DNA of 64,000 nucleotides from CALCKU01 sp964607445. Lineage in GTDB: Bacteria > Pseudomonadota > Alphaproteobacteria > Caulobacterales > Maricaulaceae. Position 1 is the first letter of the stretch. Every line of letters starts with the position of its first letter. The notes beneath the pieces were generated by a model. The model searched no databases. It was not told where the DNA came from and saw only the letters and a program-made list of their open reading frames with translations. The stretch spans positions 62,001-126,000 of the forward strand of contig CAZSKN010000001.1 of the NCBI GenBank assembly GCA_964607445.1. Reading direction: 5' to 3'. Below, one piece after another: positions 34,739 to 44,133 of the stretch. The translations under genes were made by a program, and so were the position numbers.

Positions 34739-37700
34739 CTAAGTAAGAAGCGCACGGACCCGCGTCAAGGCTTGGTCCAAACCTTCTGTATCCAGAGTCA
34801 TTAAAAAAGGTTCGTCGGTCCAAAGAAGTGCGCACACAATATCGTGACCGGGGTAAATATCTTTCGCCAGTTCGCGGTACGCAGCCATTTGCGCCATGTA
34901 CATATCCGGTACATCTGCCTGTTTTTGCGGCGATGGGCGGTTTGATTTGTAATCAATAATATAAACATGGGTATCTGTTACAGTAAGCCGGTCAATCTGG
35001 CCGTTCAAATAAAGGCCTTTGGGCAATGTCTTTGCCCGCCCGCCCAATGACACCTCTGCACGCGAGCCTTCACCGAAAAACAATTGAAATTCGGCATGGT
35101 CGAGAACGGAAAAAACTTCCGACATAATTTCGGTGGCAAAGTCAGTCTCGACCCCGTTTAGGTCCAAATATTTACGCGAAACATCATGTCGGCGGGCGGG
35201 GGCAATATCGGGTAATAGCTCCAATAATTTATGAATCAAATTGCCGCGTTGAAATTTATCCCGTCCGGCGTTTTTAAGCGCAGAAAGTATTAATGGTGAG
35301 CGTATATCAGACCCGTAACTGTCGGGCGCGGCCAAAAGGTGGGACGGCGTCACGCGGCGATATGGCAGACGTTCAGACCTCGCCGGCGTGTAAAGCCACG
35401 ATGGAATCTCATGCGTGTCTTTTTCAACTTCTGGCGGCGCTGATGTTAATACGGGCGCGGATGTGCCAAATGAGACCCCGTTTCCAAACGGGGTTTCAAA
35501 TGGTGTCGTGTCTAATCCTTGCATGGCTGTTTGGCATACCTCATACCAACTCTCCTTAGTGTAGCCCGTGCGCGCGCCGCCATGCGCATACCCACAAATT
35601 ACCAATCTTTGCTCGGCCCGTGTCATGGCCACATAAAGCAGGCGGTAATATTCTTCTTCACGCCGCTGCGTTTGCATCTCTATATAAGGGCTTAAGCTCT
35701 GCGGAATGTCGCGGGCTCGACCTGCCAATACAAATCCATCATCCAAAGGCGTCATCTGGTTCTTTGAGCGCGGCGTCTGTGTTGTATCCGGCAATATGAC
35801 AATCGGGGCCTCCAGGCCTTTTGCGCCGTGAACCGTCATCACCCGCACTTGTCCACGCGCTTTATCCATTTCGCGCTTTAAGATTTGGTCATCATTGACA
35901 AAGTTTTGCACGAAGTTTTGTAAAGACGGTGCATTTTGGCGTTGATGGAGTAAGGCTTTATCAAGAAACGCCTCTATTGCTTCTTTCGCCTCAAGACCAA
36001 GGCGGAGATAAAATTTGCGTAATACGCTTTGACCCGCGCTATCTGTCATCGCCAGAACTCGGGCAAAAAATTCATAGGGCGCAAATTGACGCGAATATTG
36101 TATCATCGTCTCCAATGTCGTAAATAATTCGGGACGGCGCGTCTTGAGAGTTGACCACAGACTTTGAGATGTGCCTTCTTTACTATCTGTCGCACTATCC
36201 GCTGGACGATCATAAGCGATCTGGTAAAGCGCATCTTCATCACACCCCATCAATGGGCTTTTAAGCACTTCGGCCAATGATAAATCATCCGACGGTAAAA
36301 GCACAAACCGCGCTAAAGCCAACAGGTCTTTAACAGCAATAGATTGCTTTAGTTTTAATCTATCCGCGCCCGCAACAGCGACACCCGCCGTTTTAAGATT
36401 CCGGATGATCGCCTCAAAAAACGCATTGCGTTGACGCACTAAAACCAAAACATCATCTGGCCTTATGGGGCGCATACGCGCCAATGTTCGGTCATAAATC
36501 GGGTCTTGGTTTTCAATCCAGGACTTGATTTGAAGTGAAATTTCCAAGGCCAAGGTTTCACGCGAGTCCACGGCTGAAATCGCATCGACGGGGCTTGTAT
36601 CCCACGCGGCTTTGTCATCCAATGTCTCAGGTCGTGGCGCCAAGGGCCAAAAGTCAACTTGGCCATGATCCTTTCGAAATGCGATATGTCGTAAAATATC
36701 AGACGCCGGTGCATAGTTTTGCACCCCAAACATGCGTTGCATCAACCGATCATCAACACAGACCTGATCCACAAAGCGTAAAACTTCCGGCGCGGAGCGA
36801 AAGGACATGCGCATTCTAATCTCGCCGGTTCGGGTCGTCCCCGCATAGTTTTGTATTTTATTCAAGAATTGTTCGGGTCGCGCACCCTGAAACGAATATA
36901 TAGATTGCTTCTCATCTCCCACGGCAAACAGAGTTCGAACGTCATCGCGATCCGGGAGGTCTTGAAAAAACGGTTCGGACAAAGCCTCGATAATATCCCA
37001 TTGTGCAGGGGCTGTATCTTGGGCTTCATCTACCAGAATATGATTTACCCCCCCGTCCAATTTATAACGAACCCAGTCGGAGACTTCGGATCGCATAAGC
37101 AAGCTGCGCACCAAGGATATCTGGTCATTAAAATCCAGTCCCCGGCGCATATGTTTAATCTGCGTGAAATATCGGTTATAGGCTTGGGCCAGAGTGTAAA
37201 CCGCGCGGGTGCCACGCAAACATACGGCAGCTTTCAACTGTTCCCCCACAGACGCCATACGGTTATTTTCCGGTGTGTCTATTTTATTATAAGCCCCAAA
37301 AAGTGCTGTGGCGGCGGCGCCGCCCGACTTGGCCCCGATTTGGGAAAAAGGTGTAAGATCGGCTTTTAGAATGACCTGCGCATAATAATCAAAGGCGCGC
37401 ACTGGGTCCTCTTCAGCCAAGGCGAAGGACAAAAGCTCGCCATATTTAATCTCTTTGGGTTTTGAACTGGCCAATAAACCTTGCATGGCGGCGCGCAACT
37501 CAGCTTTGGGGCTCGCCTGCCAAGCCTGGGTTTTTATATCAGACACAGGTAAACCATTTTCAGGTAGATCTAATATCTGCGCCAGATTTTTAATCCCACC
37601 TGACTGCACCCAAGTTGTGATCTTGTCGCTCGCCCCGGCCATCCAAGCAAACAAATTATCCAGTGTTTGGTCGGCTTTTTGCGCGGCCAAGAACTGAACA

Positions 37701-38281
37701 GCATGGTGAAGGTCATCTGTCGGGTTCTGCGCGGCCTCTTGCAAAAGCGCTTTTCGGACTTGAGCTTGAATAATCCGCATATCTCCATCATCTATGGGCT
37801 CAAATCCCGGCAATATTCCGGCCTCAAGAGGAAAGCGGGCCAATATACGTTCACAAAAAGCATGAATGGTTTGAACTTTTAGTCCATCTGGCGTTTCCAG
37901 AGCCTTGGCAAATAAAGCGCGCGCCGTCCTGAGCGGAGGTAAATTTTGACCCGACCCTAAAAGAACAGATAAAGCCTGTGTCAATTCGTGGGCTTCCAGA
38001 ATCGACCACCCCCCTAAGGTTTCAAATAACCGGCTTTGCATTTCCGCGGCTGCCGCTTTAGTATATGTTAGGCACAAAATTTTCTCGGGCGGAGTTCCCG
38101 TTAGCAAAATGCGCGATATCCGATTGACTAGTACATGTGTTTTACCAGAGCCTGCATTGGCAGACACCAAACGTGTATATTGCGGGTCTGCCGCCATTTT
38201 CTGCGCCAATATCGCTTGGCGATAATCACTGTCTAGCTCACTACCGTCTAGCTCACTATTGATATCACCCGACGTCTTCAT
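34739..38281 (-). CDS. addA: double-strand break repair helicase-nuclease AddA
   Basis: 1180-residue UvrD-type helicase with a C-terminal PD-(D/E)XK nuclease. It makes the AddAB complex that resects DNA ends for RecA. Walker A SANAGSGKTHVLVNRISR is near residue 40, Walker B NHILVDEAQDTAP near 400, GDEKQSIYSFQGA shortly after, helicase motifs MTVHGAKGLEAPIVILPD and YVAMTRAEQRL further on, and nuclease IIDYKSNRPS near 1110. The ATG at 38281 overlaps the addB stop (ATGA), so the two are coupled. Confidence 0.96.
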   Translation of the reverse strand: MKTSGDINSELDGSELDSDYRQAILAQKMAADPQYTRLVSANAGSGKTHVLVNRISRILLTGTPPEKILCLTYTKAAAAEMQSRLFETLGGWSILEAHELTQALSVLLGSGQNLPPLRTARALFAKALETPDGLKVQTIHAFCERILARFPLEAGILPGFEPIDDGDMRIIQAQVRKALLQEAAQNPTDDLHHAVQFLAAQKADQTLDNLFAWMAGASDKITTWVQSGGIKNLAQILDLPENGLPVSDIKTQAWQASPKAELRAAMQGLLASSKPKEIKYGELLSFALAEEDPVRAFDYYAQVILKADLTPFSQIGAKSGGAAATALFGAYNKIDTPENNRMASVGEQLKAAVCLRGTRAVYTLAQAYNRYFTQIKHMRRGLDFNDQISLVRSLLMRSEVSDWVRYKLDGGVNHILVDEAQDTAPAQWDIIEALSEPFFQDLPDRDDVRTLFAVGDEKQSIYSFQGARPEQFLNKIQNYAGTTRTGEIRMRMSFRSAPEVLRFVDQVCVDDRLMQRMFGVQNYAPASDILRHIAFRKDHGQVDFWPLAPRPETLDDKAAWDTSPVDAISAVDSRETLALEISLQIKSWIENQDPIYDRTLARMRPIRPDDVLVLVRQRNAFFEAIIRNLKTAGVAVAGADRLKLKQSIAVKDLLALARFVLLPSDDLSLAEVLKSPLMGCDEDALYQIAYDRPADSATDSKEGTSQSLWSTLKTRRPELFTTLETMIQYSRQFAPYEFFARVLAMTDSAGQSVLRKFYLRLGLEAKEAIEAFLDKALLHQRQNAPSLQNFVQNFVNDDQILKREMDKARGQVRVMTVHGAKGLEAPIVILPDTTQTPRSKNQMTPLDDGFVLAGRARDIPQSLSPYIEMQTQRREEEYYRLLYVAMTRAEQRLVICGYAHGGARTGYTKESWYEVCQTAMQGLDTTPFETPFGNGVSFGTSAPVLTSAPPEVEKDTHEIPSWLYTPARSERLPYRRVTPSHLLAAPDSYGSDIRSPLILSALKNAGRDKFQRGNLIHKLLELLPDIAPARRHDVSRKYLDLNGVETDFATEIMSEVFSVLDHAEFQLFFGEGSRAEVSLGGRAKTLPKGLYLNGQIDRLTVTDTHVYIIDYKSNRPSPQKQADVPDMYMAQMAAYRELAKDIYPGHDIVCALLWTDEPFLMTLDTEGLDQALTRVRALLT

Positions 38282-41200
38282 ACCCCATCCTCGCCACCCG
38301 CCAAACGGGCCCATTCTCCGCGTCGCGCCAAATCATCATAATCGCCATAATCATGTGTATATTTAGCGCGCGGCTGCGAATGATATATAGTGCCGACTTT
38401 ATCAAATTCCGTTATCAAGGTTTTAAGTGCCGCAATACTCTGCTCGGTATACTCTACCGCACTCAAAGCCTCTTTAGCCGCGCGGCTACTCATGGCTTTA
38501 TTAGGCGTCAGAGGCTTGACCATACCCCCGCTGGTTCCAATGCCATTTAACCTAAGATAGATAAGATCCTCACTTCGGCGTGGTTTAAGACCTTTAACTC
38601 CGCCATGGGCTAGCAGGTAAGCTGTCAAGGGAAGTTGAGGGTCAAATCCAGCTTTGACTTCTTTTATCGTTGCGGGGGTTCCGGTTTTATAATCCACAAT
38701 ACTATATCCCAACGGCCCGATCTCTATCAAATCCGCTATCCCGCTGAGAGTAAAATCAACATCTTCCATGTAAATATGGCCATAGGCTTCTAGGCCTGCC
38801 ACCTGCCAACCATCTTCGCGGCGCAAGCGAACCCAAGCGGTAAATTCAGCGGCAATCGCAACCAATCGGGACCGTTCCTTGGAAATTTCATAATCCGCAA
38901 ACCCGGCCTCGCCGAGCGCCGATTGAAATGCGTCTACCAGAGATTTATCCGCAGACTGTGTTAGCTGCGTTTTATGGCGCTCCATAAATGTCTCTAAGCC
39001 TTTATGCAGAGCCGATCCAAATTCACGCGCCCCAACATCTTTTTCGATCGCGTCCAACCGTTTCAAGCCCAGAACATAACGGGCATAAATAGAATAAGGG
39101 TCGCGTATCCACGTTTTAATCTGGGTAATGGACAATTGCCGCTTTTGATGTGGCCAACGGGCCTCAAGCGGGGGGCTTGGTTGTGGAGATAAGGCAGGTG
39201 TAACGTCCGCGGGTTCAACATCGTCAAGAGCTTGCGCCCAAATTTTATAAGGTTTCTCGGGGTCTAAGGCTGTATTATCCGGTCCGAGGGCGCCGGCCAC
39301 CAAAGTTTGCAATCGCCAAATCCAGCGCGACGCTACCATGGGGCCTTCCGTCGAGCGGTGCGCCCGCGTCATGATAACACGCTTATGGGCGGCTAATCCG
39401 GCAAAGTCATGCGCGGCCAGACCATATCGGCGTTCAGGCAAAGACAGGCCGAGCTTTTGACGCATTACTCGCGACAAAAACGGAGCTTGTTTCGGTGAGG
39501 CTGGCCATATGCCTTCATTTAACCCCCCTAGAATAATCACATCAGCTGACAGCATACGGGCTTCAAGCGGGCCTAAAATCTGTAGCCGTGGATGTGTTCC
39601 GTAACGAGGGCGTACGGCTTTACCCCGCATTAATTTGGCAAATAGTCTGGAAAAAACCTCAAGCGACATCTCGCCTAATATATCTCCATAAGACAAAATA
39701 TTTTCCAAAAGTGTCGCCGCCTGCTCTCCGGCATCTTCACGCCATAAACGCTCCGCCCCAGAACGTTGATCTGTCGTGGCCAAATGTTCAGCAATTTGAC
39801 CCAAGCTTTGCGCCCAAGCGGGTGCGAGCGCGGTCTCACCGCATTTTTGAAAGGGTGAAAACGCCGTTATCATCTTATCCAAGAACGGCGCTGCGGACTT
39901 ATACCCGTTTTTCTTTTCTTTAAGGCGTGTCGCACGAAACCCGTTTTTTTCGACAATTTCCCACGCCTGCCGATTATATCCAACAGGACGACCCAAGGCA
40001 AAAAGCGGATGTTTGCACAAGGCCGCGAAAGCGAGCGGACTCAAGTGTTTTGCATAATCTTGCGTATCGCTGCTCATCGATGTTTCGTAAGGATTTGCCG
40101 TATCTGTTAAGCTTTGCGCGGCCTCAAGACAACGCATCAAAAATGTTCCAAGCGATGTTTCCTCAAGCGGTTCCCCTTGCGAATAATCCACATCTACATG
40201 CCAACGTCGCAATACCGCGCGCACCCGCCGCGCCAAAGCCGGGTCCGGTGTAATGAGGGCGGCAGTCTGATGTGGGGTTTCTAGAGTTTCACGCAAAATA
40301 ACCGCAATAGTTTGGGCTTCGCTCTCACCTGTATCCGTCGTGATAAGTGAAAGACCGTCCAAGCCACGTTTAAATCTATCGTCCCCACTCTGCTCACCGT
40401 CGTCTGTAGTCGTCTCTTGTTTCAGGGTTTGAATACGGCTGGGCCAATCATCTGTTTCTTCGACAGGCACCAGACTTTCAGAAATAAGTCGCCGCCGCGC
40501 ACGCGCTGACGCCGTATCCAATACCGGCCAATTTGGAATATCCCTATGAGAGCGCCCCAAGGCCGTAATCAAATTCTTCAAAGCGCCTTGCGGATGCTCG
40601 ACCCCGACCTTATCCCACGCCGTCGCGCGCAAGCTTGTATCCAGTCCCGGAAGGACAATCAGCCCCTCTGCTAATCCAGCCACGCATTGCATTAGGCGGG
40701 TCGTCGCTTTTAGCGTCCCCGTCGAACCCGCTATAATCACGGGATGGGTCGGCGGTTCGCTTTGCCAGAGATCGGTCAGCGCATTCAGAACAGCCACACG
40801 CCGCGCCATAGGCGACATGACATCGAGTTCTTTTAAACGCCGTGGCCAATGGGTCTGTAAAATTTCATAAAAAACAGCTGCATTTTGAAAGTGTTGGGCG
40901 GCAAATTCAGAAATTTCGCGCAATCCTGAAAGTCGTTCCGGACTCACCTCCTCCATATCCGCATCATCAAGAATTTGTAAAAGCGGGTCAACCAAAGCCA
41001 ATGCCCCGTCCATGTCTAATGGCAAATCAGAGGTGCGATGATGAAATGCGAACACCAAACGGGCCAACTCGAATCGACGTTGTAAGCTGGCAATAGCGGG
41101 TTTGACCAAAAGGCCTAATTCGCCGGGTTCAAAGGGAGGTTCTTCCGGATCAATATCTGCCAAAGGTCGCAAGCGCGGTAATATGGCCGCCCCACTCTCT

Positions 41201-41361
41201 CCAACTAATGCATCACCCAAAGCCCTGACCGCGCGCCGTGTTGGCAATAAGATCAAGGCCTTTTCTAAACGCGCACCAAATCGTTCGCGCAAGCCTTTGG
41301 CAAATGCAGGCATGAAATCATGGCCGGCAGGCAAGCTATAGATTGACGGTTTATCTGTCAC
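38278..41361 (-). CDS. addB: double-strand break repair protein AddB
   Basis: 1027-residue partner of AddA. The alphaproteobacterial type has an inactivated helicase-like N-terminal part and a C-terminal PD-(D/E)XK nuclease with SIVDYKTGTPATIKEV near residue 930. Structural landmarks of the family include LLPTRRAVRALGDAL near the N-terminus and LGGLNEGIWPASPKQAPFLS in the middle. I chose the GTG at 41361; its frame overlaps the murU stop by 11 bp, and an upstream TTG at 41376 lacks a site. Promoter sharing with murU-amgK-tsaE is likely. Confidence 0.94.
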   Translation of the reverse strand: MTDKPSIYSLPAGHDFMPAFAKGLRERFGARLEKALILLPTRRAVRALGDALVGESGAAILPRLRPLADIDPEEPPFEPGELGLLVKPAIASLQRRFELARLVFAFHHRTSDLPLDMDGALALVDPLLQILDDADMEEVSPERLSGLREISEFAAQHFQNAAVFYEILQTHWPRRLKELDVMSPMARRVAVLNALTDLWQSEPPTHPVIIAGSTGTLKATTRLMQCVAGLAEGLIVLPGLDTSLRATAWDKVGVEHPQGALKNLITALGRSHRDIPNWPVLDTASARARRRLISESLVPVEETDDWPSRIQTLKQETTTDDGEQSGDDRFKRGLDGLSLITTDTGESEAQTIAVILRETLETPHQTAALITPDPALARRVRAVLRRWHVDVDYSQGEPLEETSLGTFLMRCLEAAQSLTDTANPYETSMSSDTQDYAKHLSPLAFAALCKHPLFALGRPVGYNRQAWEIVEKNGFRATRLKEKKNGYKSAAPFLDKMITAFSPFQKCGETALAPAWAQSLGQIAEHLATTDQRSGAERLWREDAGEQAATLLENILSYGDILGEMSLEVFSRLFAKLMRGKAVRPRYGTHPRLQILGPLEARMLSADVIILGGLNEGIWPASPKQAPFLSRVMRQKLGLSLPERRYGLAAHDFAGLAAHKRVIMTRAHRSTEGPMVASRWIWRLQTLVAGALGPDNTALDPEKPYKIWAQALDDVEPADVTPALSPQPSPPLEARWPHQKRQLSITQIKTWIRDPYSIYARYVLGLKRLDAIEKDVGAREFGSALHKGLETFMERHKTQLTQSADKSLVDAFQSALGEAGFADYEISKERSRLVAIAAEFTAWVRLRREDGWQVAGLEAYGHIYMEDVDFTLSGIADLIEIGPLGYSIVDYKTGTPATIKEVKAGFDPQLPLTAYLLAHGGVKGLKPRRSEDLIYLRLNGIGTSGGMVKPLTPNKAMSSRAAKEALSAVEYTEQSIAALKTLITEFDKVGTIYHSQPRAKYTHDYGDYDDLARRGEWARLAGGEDGV

Positions 41362-42082
41362 GACTCGCCCGATCAATGGCGACTTGTTTTAACACGGCTT
41401 CAGCCGCGAGACGCGCTTTAGGATCGCCGACATGCATCCAATACCCCGGCAACTCTACCCCGAAAATACGCTTTCGACCTAAGCTGTCATCCCAAATCTT
41501 ATTACGCGAAAAAGGCATAGCGGCGTATCCATGCGCCACGTCAGGTTTACAAATTTGAACCCCGGCATAAATATGCGCCGCCGTTTTTGCGCGGCGCCTG
41601 ACAAGCCTCGACTGCGGTAAAAGATCGAAATCCCCGACCCCGTCATACCCCAAGCTGGCCTCCCTGCGCGCGAGTAATAAAAGTTCGTCCATAATATTTG
41701 GCATCCAAGCTTTTTCGAGGCGCGCCAATACATCATCAAATGCAACCCAAACCGCATCTATATTACAGATAAAAATCGGAGCCGTTCCCAATAGAGGCAA
41801 GGCCTTAACCAAGCCCCCTCCCGTTTCCAATAAAACCTCGCGTTCATCAGAAATAAGAATATCCAGCGTCGTCTTTCGCTCCTTTAAATGCGCTTCCAAA
41901 TGATCGGCAAATGCGTGAACATTAACGACGATACGTGCCACGCCGTAATCCTCAAGCCTATCCAACATATGATCTATGAGAGGCTTGCCCGCAATTTCTA
42001 CCATAGCCTTTGACCGCGTGTCGGTGAGAGGGCGCATACGCGTGCCATAACCCGCCGCCATTATCATCGCCGTCTTTATCAT
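41351..42082 (-). CDS. murU: nucleotidyltransferase MurU (MurNAc-1-phosphate uridylyltransferase)
   Basis: 243 residues with the sugar nucleotidyltransferase signature AAGYGTRMRPLTDTRSKAM and the Mg-binding IFICNIDAVW. Adjacent amgK makes MurU the likely identity: it converts MurNAc-1-phosphate to UDP-MurNAc in the anhMurNAc recycling route that bypasses early peptidoglycan synthesis. A 100-N gap abuts the start. The same 11 bases flank both gap edges, and joining them puts AGGGGAAAG 4-5 bases before this ATG, so the gene is probably complete. Confidence 0.88.
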   Translation of the reverse strand: MIKTAMIMAAGYGTRMRPLTDTRSKAMVEIAGKPLIDHMLDRLEDYGVARIVVNVHAFADHLEAHLKERKTTLDILISDEREVLLETGGGLVKALPLLGTAPIFICNIDAVWVAFDDVLARLEKAWMPNIMDELLLLARREASLGYDGVGDFDLLPQSRLVRRRAKTAAHIYAGVQICKPDVAHGYAAMPFSRNKIWDDSLGRKRIFGVELPGYWMHVGDPKARLAAEAVLKQVAIDRASRDR

Positions 42083-42083
42083 C

Positions 42084-42183
42084 NNNNNNNNNNNNNNNNN
42101 NNNNNNNNNNNNNNNNNNNNNNNNNNNNNNNNNNNNNNNNNNNNNNNNNNNNNNNNNNNNNNNNNNNNNNNNNNNNNNNNNNN
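42084..42183. other. assembly gap of 100 N
   Basis: This is a run of exactly 100 N, a placeholder length. The flanks TCTTTATCATC (42073-42083) and TCTTTATCATC (42184-42194) are identical, which suggests the two contig ends overlap and no sequence is missing. Confidence 0.98.
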
Positions 42184-42213
42184 TCTTTATCATCAGTCTT
42201 TCCCCTAATATCC

Positions 42214-43314
42214 TTAAACCTCTAGAGCTTCGGGCAAATGGGTTTCAAACCATATTCGTACATCGGCGAGAACCGCGTGACGCAAACTATTTTCAAAATG
42301 CCGTTTAACGCGCGGTAAAAGTGCCCGATATTGTGGCTTACCGAATTTCAGATCTGCGCGCACAGGAAACCCGAGGAGCTTTGTGTTTCTCTGCCCTCCC
42401 AAAACCGCATAAGCCGCTCTAAAATCCGCATCATTTCGTACACCCGCTTGGTCGCAAAACCGGGCGACAAGTGTCTGGGTCAGGTCCGGATTTACATCCC
42501 GGCGAATATCCTCGATCAATGAGACGACATCATATGCCGGATGTACAAAGAGCGCATCTTGAAAATCTATAAGTCCGACACGCGCTATCGCTTTGCGTTC
42601 GGGCAACCAAAACAGGTTTTCGGCGTGAAAGTCGCGCAATGCCAACCCCGGGGCTTGCGTATGTAAAACTTTAAACGCGGTTTTCCAGAGCCCATAAAAA
42701 TCTTCACGCGCGCGCGCTGATATCTCACGTTCGCTATCTTTAGAAAACCAATCCAGACACAGACTCATTTCAGCACATAAAGCCGTCTCGTCATAGTCTT
42801 GGAGCGTCCAGACGGCTGATTGAAACTCTAGATGGGTTGGAAAACTTGATCGATAAAGTGCCGCTAGAGTGTCAATGGCAGTTTCATATAACAGGGTTTC
42901 TCGCCTAGGGTCATCAGCAATTACATTTGCATAAAGTGCAGCCCCCAAGTCTTCTAACAACAGCAAACCTTTTTCAAGATCAGCGGCCAGAATATGCGGC
43001 GCGGAAAACCCGCGCATCGTCAAAGCTTGGGCAATGGTGGGAAAGCTTTCAATGTTATCACCCGCTAACCGGGCTTGCGCGTTATAACCTCGGCTTTGGC
43101 GGTCCTCGGGGCGGGCTCCATGTGAGTCCTTGGAGGCCGCCTCTGATCTGGGGGCATCCATCAGCACGGCGCGCATACCATCATTTTCAAGACGTTCATA
43201 CCGTCGCGACGAAGCATCACCCAAAACAGGGTGCCGCACCGCTTCACCCCAGCCGACGCTGTCCAGAAATGTCTGTATCTCTATCGCGCGTTTATCAGAT
43301 TGAAAATTCGACAT
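42214..43314 (-). CDS. amgK: anomeric MurNAc/GlcNAc kinase AmgK
   Basis: 366-residue kinase of the aminoglycoside phosphotransferase fold. Motifs are the N-terminal GDASSRRYERL, the Brenner loop LRDFHAENLFW with catalytic Asp, and the metal-binding GLIDFQDALF. AmgK makes MurNAc-1-phosphate for MurU in cell-wall recycling, and the two genes are adjacent. The ATG at 43314 was chosen; it overlaps the tsaE end by 20 bp, while the upstream start at 43362 lies deep in tsaE. It follows tsaE in an operon. Confidence 0.9.
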   Translation of the reverse strand: MSNFQSDKRAIEIQTFLDSVGWGEAVRHPVLGDASSRRYERLENDGMRAVLMDAPRSEAASKDSHGARPEDRQSRGYNAQARLAGDNIESFPTIAQALTMRGFSAPHILAADLEKGLLLLEDLGAALYANVIADDPRRETLLYETAIDTLAALYRSSFPTHLEFQSAVWTLQDYDETALCAEMSLCLDWFSKDSEREISARAREDFYGLWKTAFKVLHTQAPGLALRDFHAENLFWLPERKAIARVGLIDFQDALFVHPAYDVVSLIEDIRRDVNPDLTQTLVARFCDQAGVRNDADFRAAYAVLGGQRNTKLLGFPVRADLKFGKPQYRALLPRVKRHFENSLRHAVLADVRIWFETHLPEALEV

Positions 43315-43729
43315 GGTCCCATCCCGTGAGTTTAACGCGTCGTCCGGCCCCAGAAAACGCAATATCTATACGCTTGGCATGTGCAGGACGATATCCTCCT
43401 AATCGCTGAGGCCATTCAATCAAGCACAGGCACTCTTCAAAAGCCTCCAGTAACCCAAGCTCCAATATTTCGTCTGGTCGCTCTAATCGGTAAAGGTCGC
43501 AATGCCATATTTCCAATCCTAGTGTCTCATAGCTTTGAACAAGTGTATAGGTAGGTGACGGGATGTCTATGTCAGGGAGAAAGGCTTGAATAAATCCGCG
43601 CGCAATCGTTGTTTTACCCGCCCCTAACGCCCCGTCTAACAGGATGACATCACCGGGCTGTGCAAGTTTGGACAAAGAGGCGCCCAGCCGGCGCATATCT
43701 TCATCGGTATTTACCATATAAATCTGCAT
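43295..43729 (-). CDS. tsaE: tRNA threonylcarbamoyladenosine biosynthesis ATPase TsaE
   Basis: 144-residue P-loop protein of the TsaE/YjeE family. The Walker A is GALGAGKTT (33-41), and SPTYTLVQSY and HCDLYRLERPDEI are conserved family segments. TsaE energises TsaBD in making t6A on ANN-decoding tRNAs. A second Met at residue 5 is an alternative start. It is the first gene of the tsaE-amgK-murU-addB-addA-trxA run, transcribed divergently from fdx. Confidence 0.94.
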   Translation of the reverse strand: MQIYMVNTDEDMRRLGASLSKLAQPGDVILLDGALGAGKTTIARGFIQAFLPDIDIPSPTYTLVQSYETLGLEIWHCDLYRLERPDEILELGLLEAFEECLCLIEWPQRLGGYRPAHAKRIDIAFSGAGRRVKLTGWDHVEFSI

Positions 43730-43803
43730 CTCTTGACGTGATACGCGCTTGCAAAATCATATCAAGACCTTACATAGATTTTAAACACATTTGCGGAGAC
43801 AGT

Positions 43804-44121
43804 ATGCCCAAAATTATCTTTATCGATCACGCAGGGACTGCGCGCGACATTGAAACCAAGGCCGGGACGTCGATTATGGAAGCGGCTGTACAAAATATGA
43901 TCCCGGGTATTGACGCAGATTGCGGCGGCGCCTGCGCCTGTGCAACGTGTCATGTCTATGTCGATGAGAGCTTTATGGGCAAGCTAAAACCTAAAGACGA
44001 CATGGAAGATAGCATGCTTGATTTTGCCGAAAATGTTCAGGAAAATTCACGCCTGTCCTGCCAAATTTTGATGTCGGATACGTTAGATGGTATTAAGGTC
44101 ACAACCCCTGAGAGCCAATAA
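43804..44121 (+). CDS. adrenodoxin-type 2Fe-2S ferredoxin
   Basis: 105 residues. The cluster ligands are in DADCGGACACATCHVYV with the C-x5-C-x2-C pattern and a distant Cys in SRLSCQILMS. Such ferredoxins donate electrons in iron-sulphur cluster assembly or to hydroxylases. The ATG at 43804 has GGAG 7 bases upstream; a longer frame from 43660 would overlap tsaE. It is convergent with divL, whose stop is 12 bp away. Confidence 0.93.
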   Translation: MPKIIFIDHAGTARDIETKAGTSIMEAAVQNMIPGIDADCGGACACATCHVYVDESFMGKLKPKDDMEDSMLDFAENVQENSRLSCQILMSDTLDGIKVTTPESQ

Positions 44122-44133
44122 GGCAGTTGGGCC

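Noticed and set aside
42184..42193. murU start at 42193 on the far side of the N run
   Set aside because: It would add 34 unknown residues; both gap edges encode the same start, which is best explained by contig overlap.
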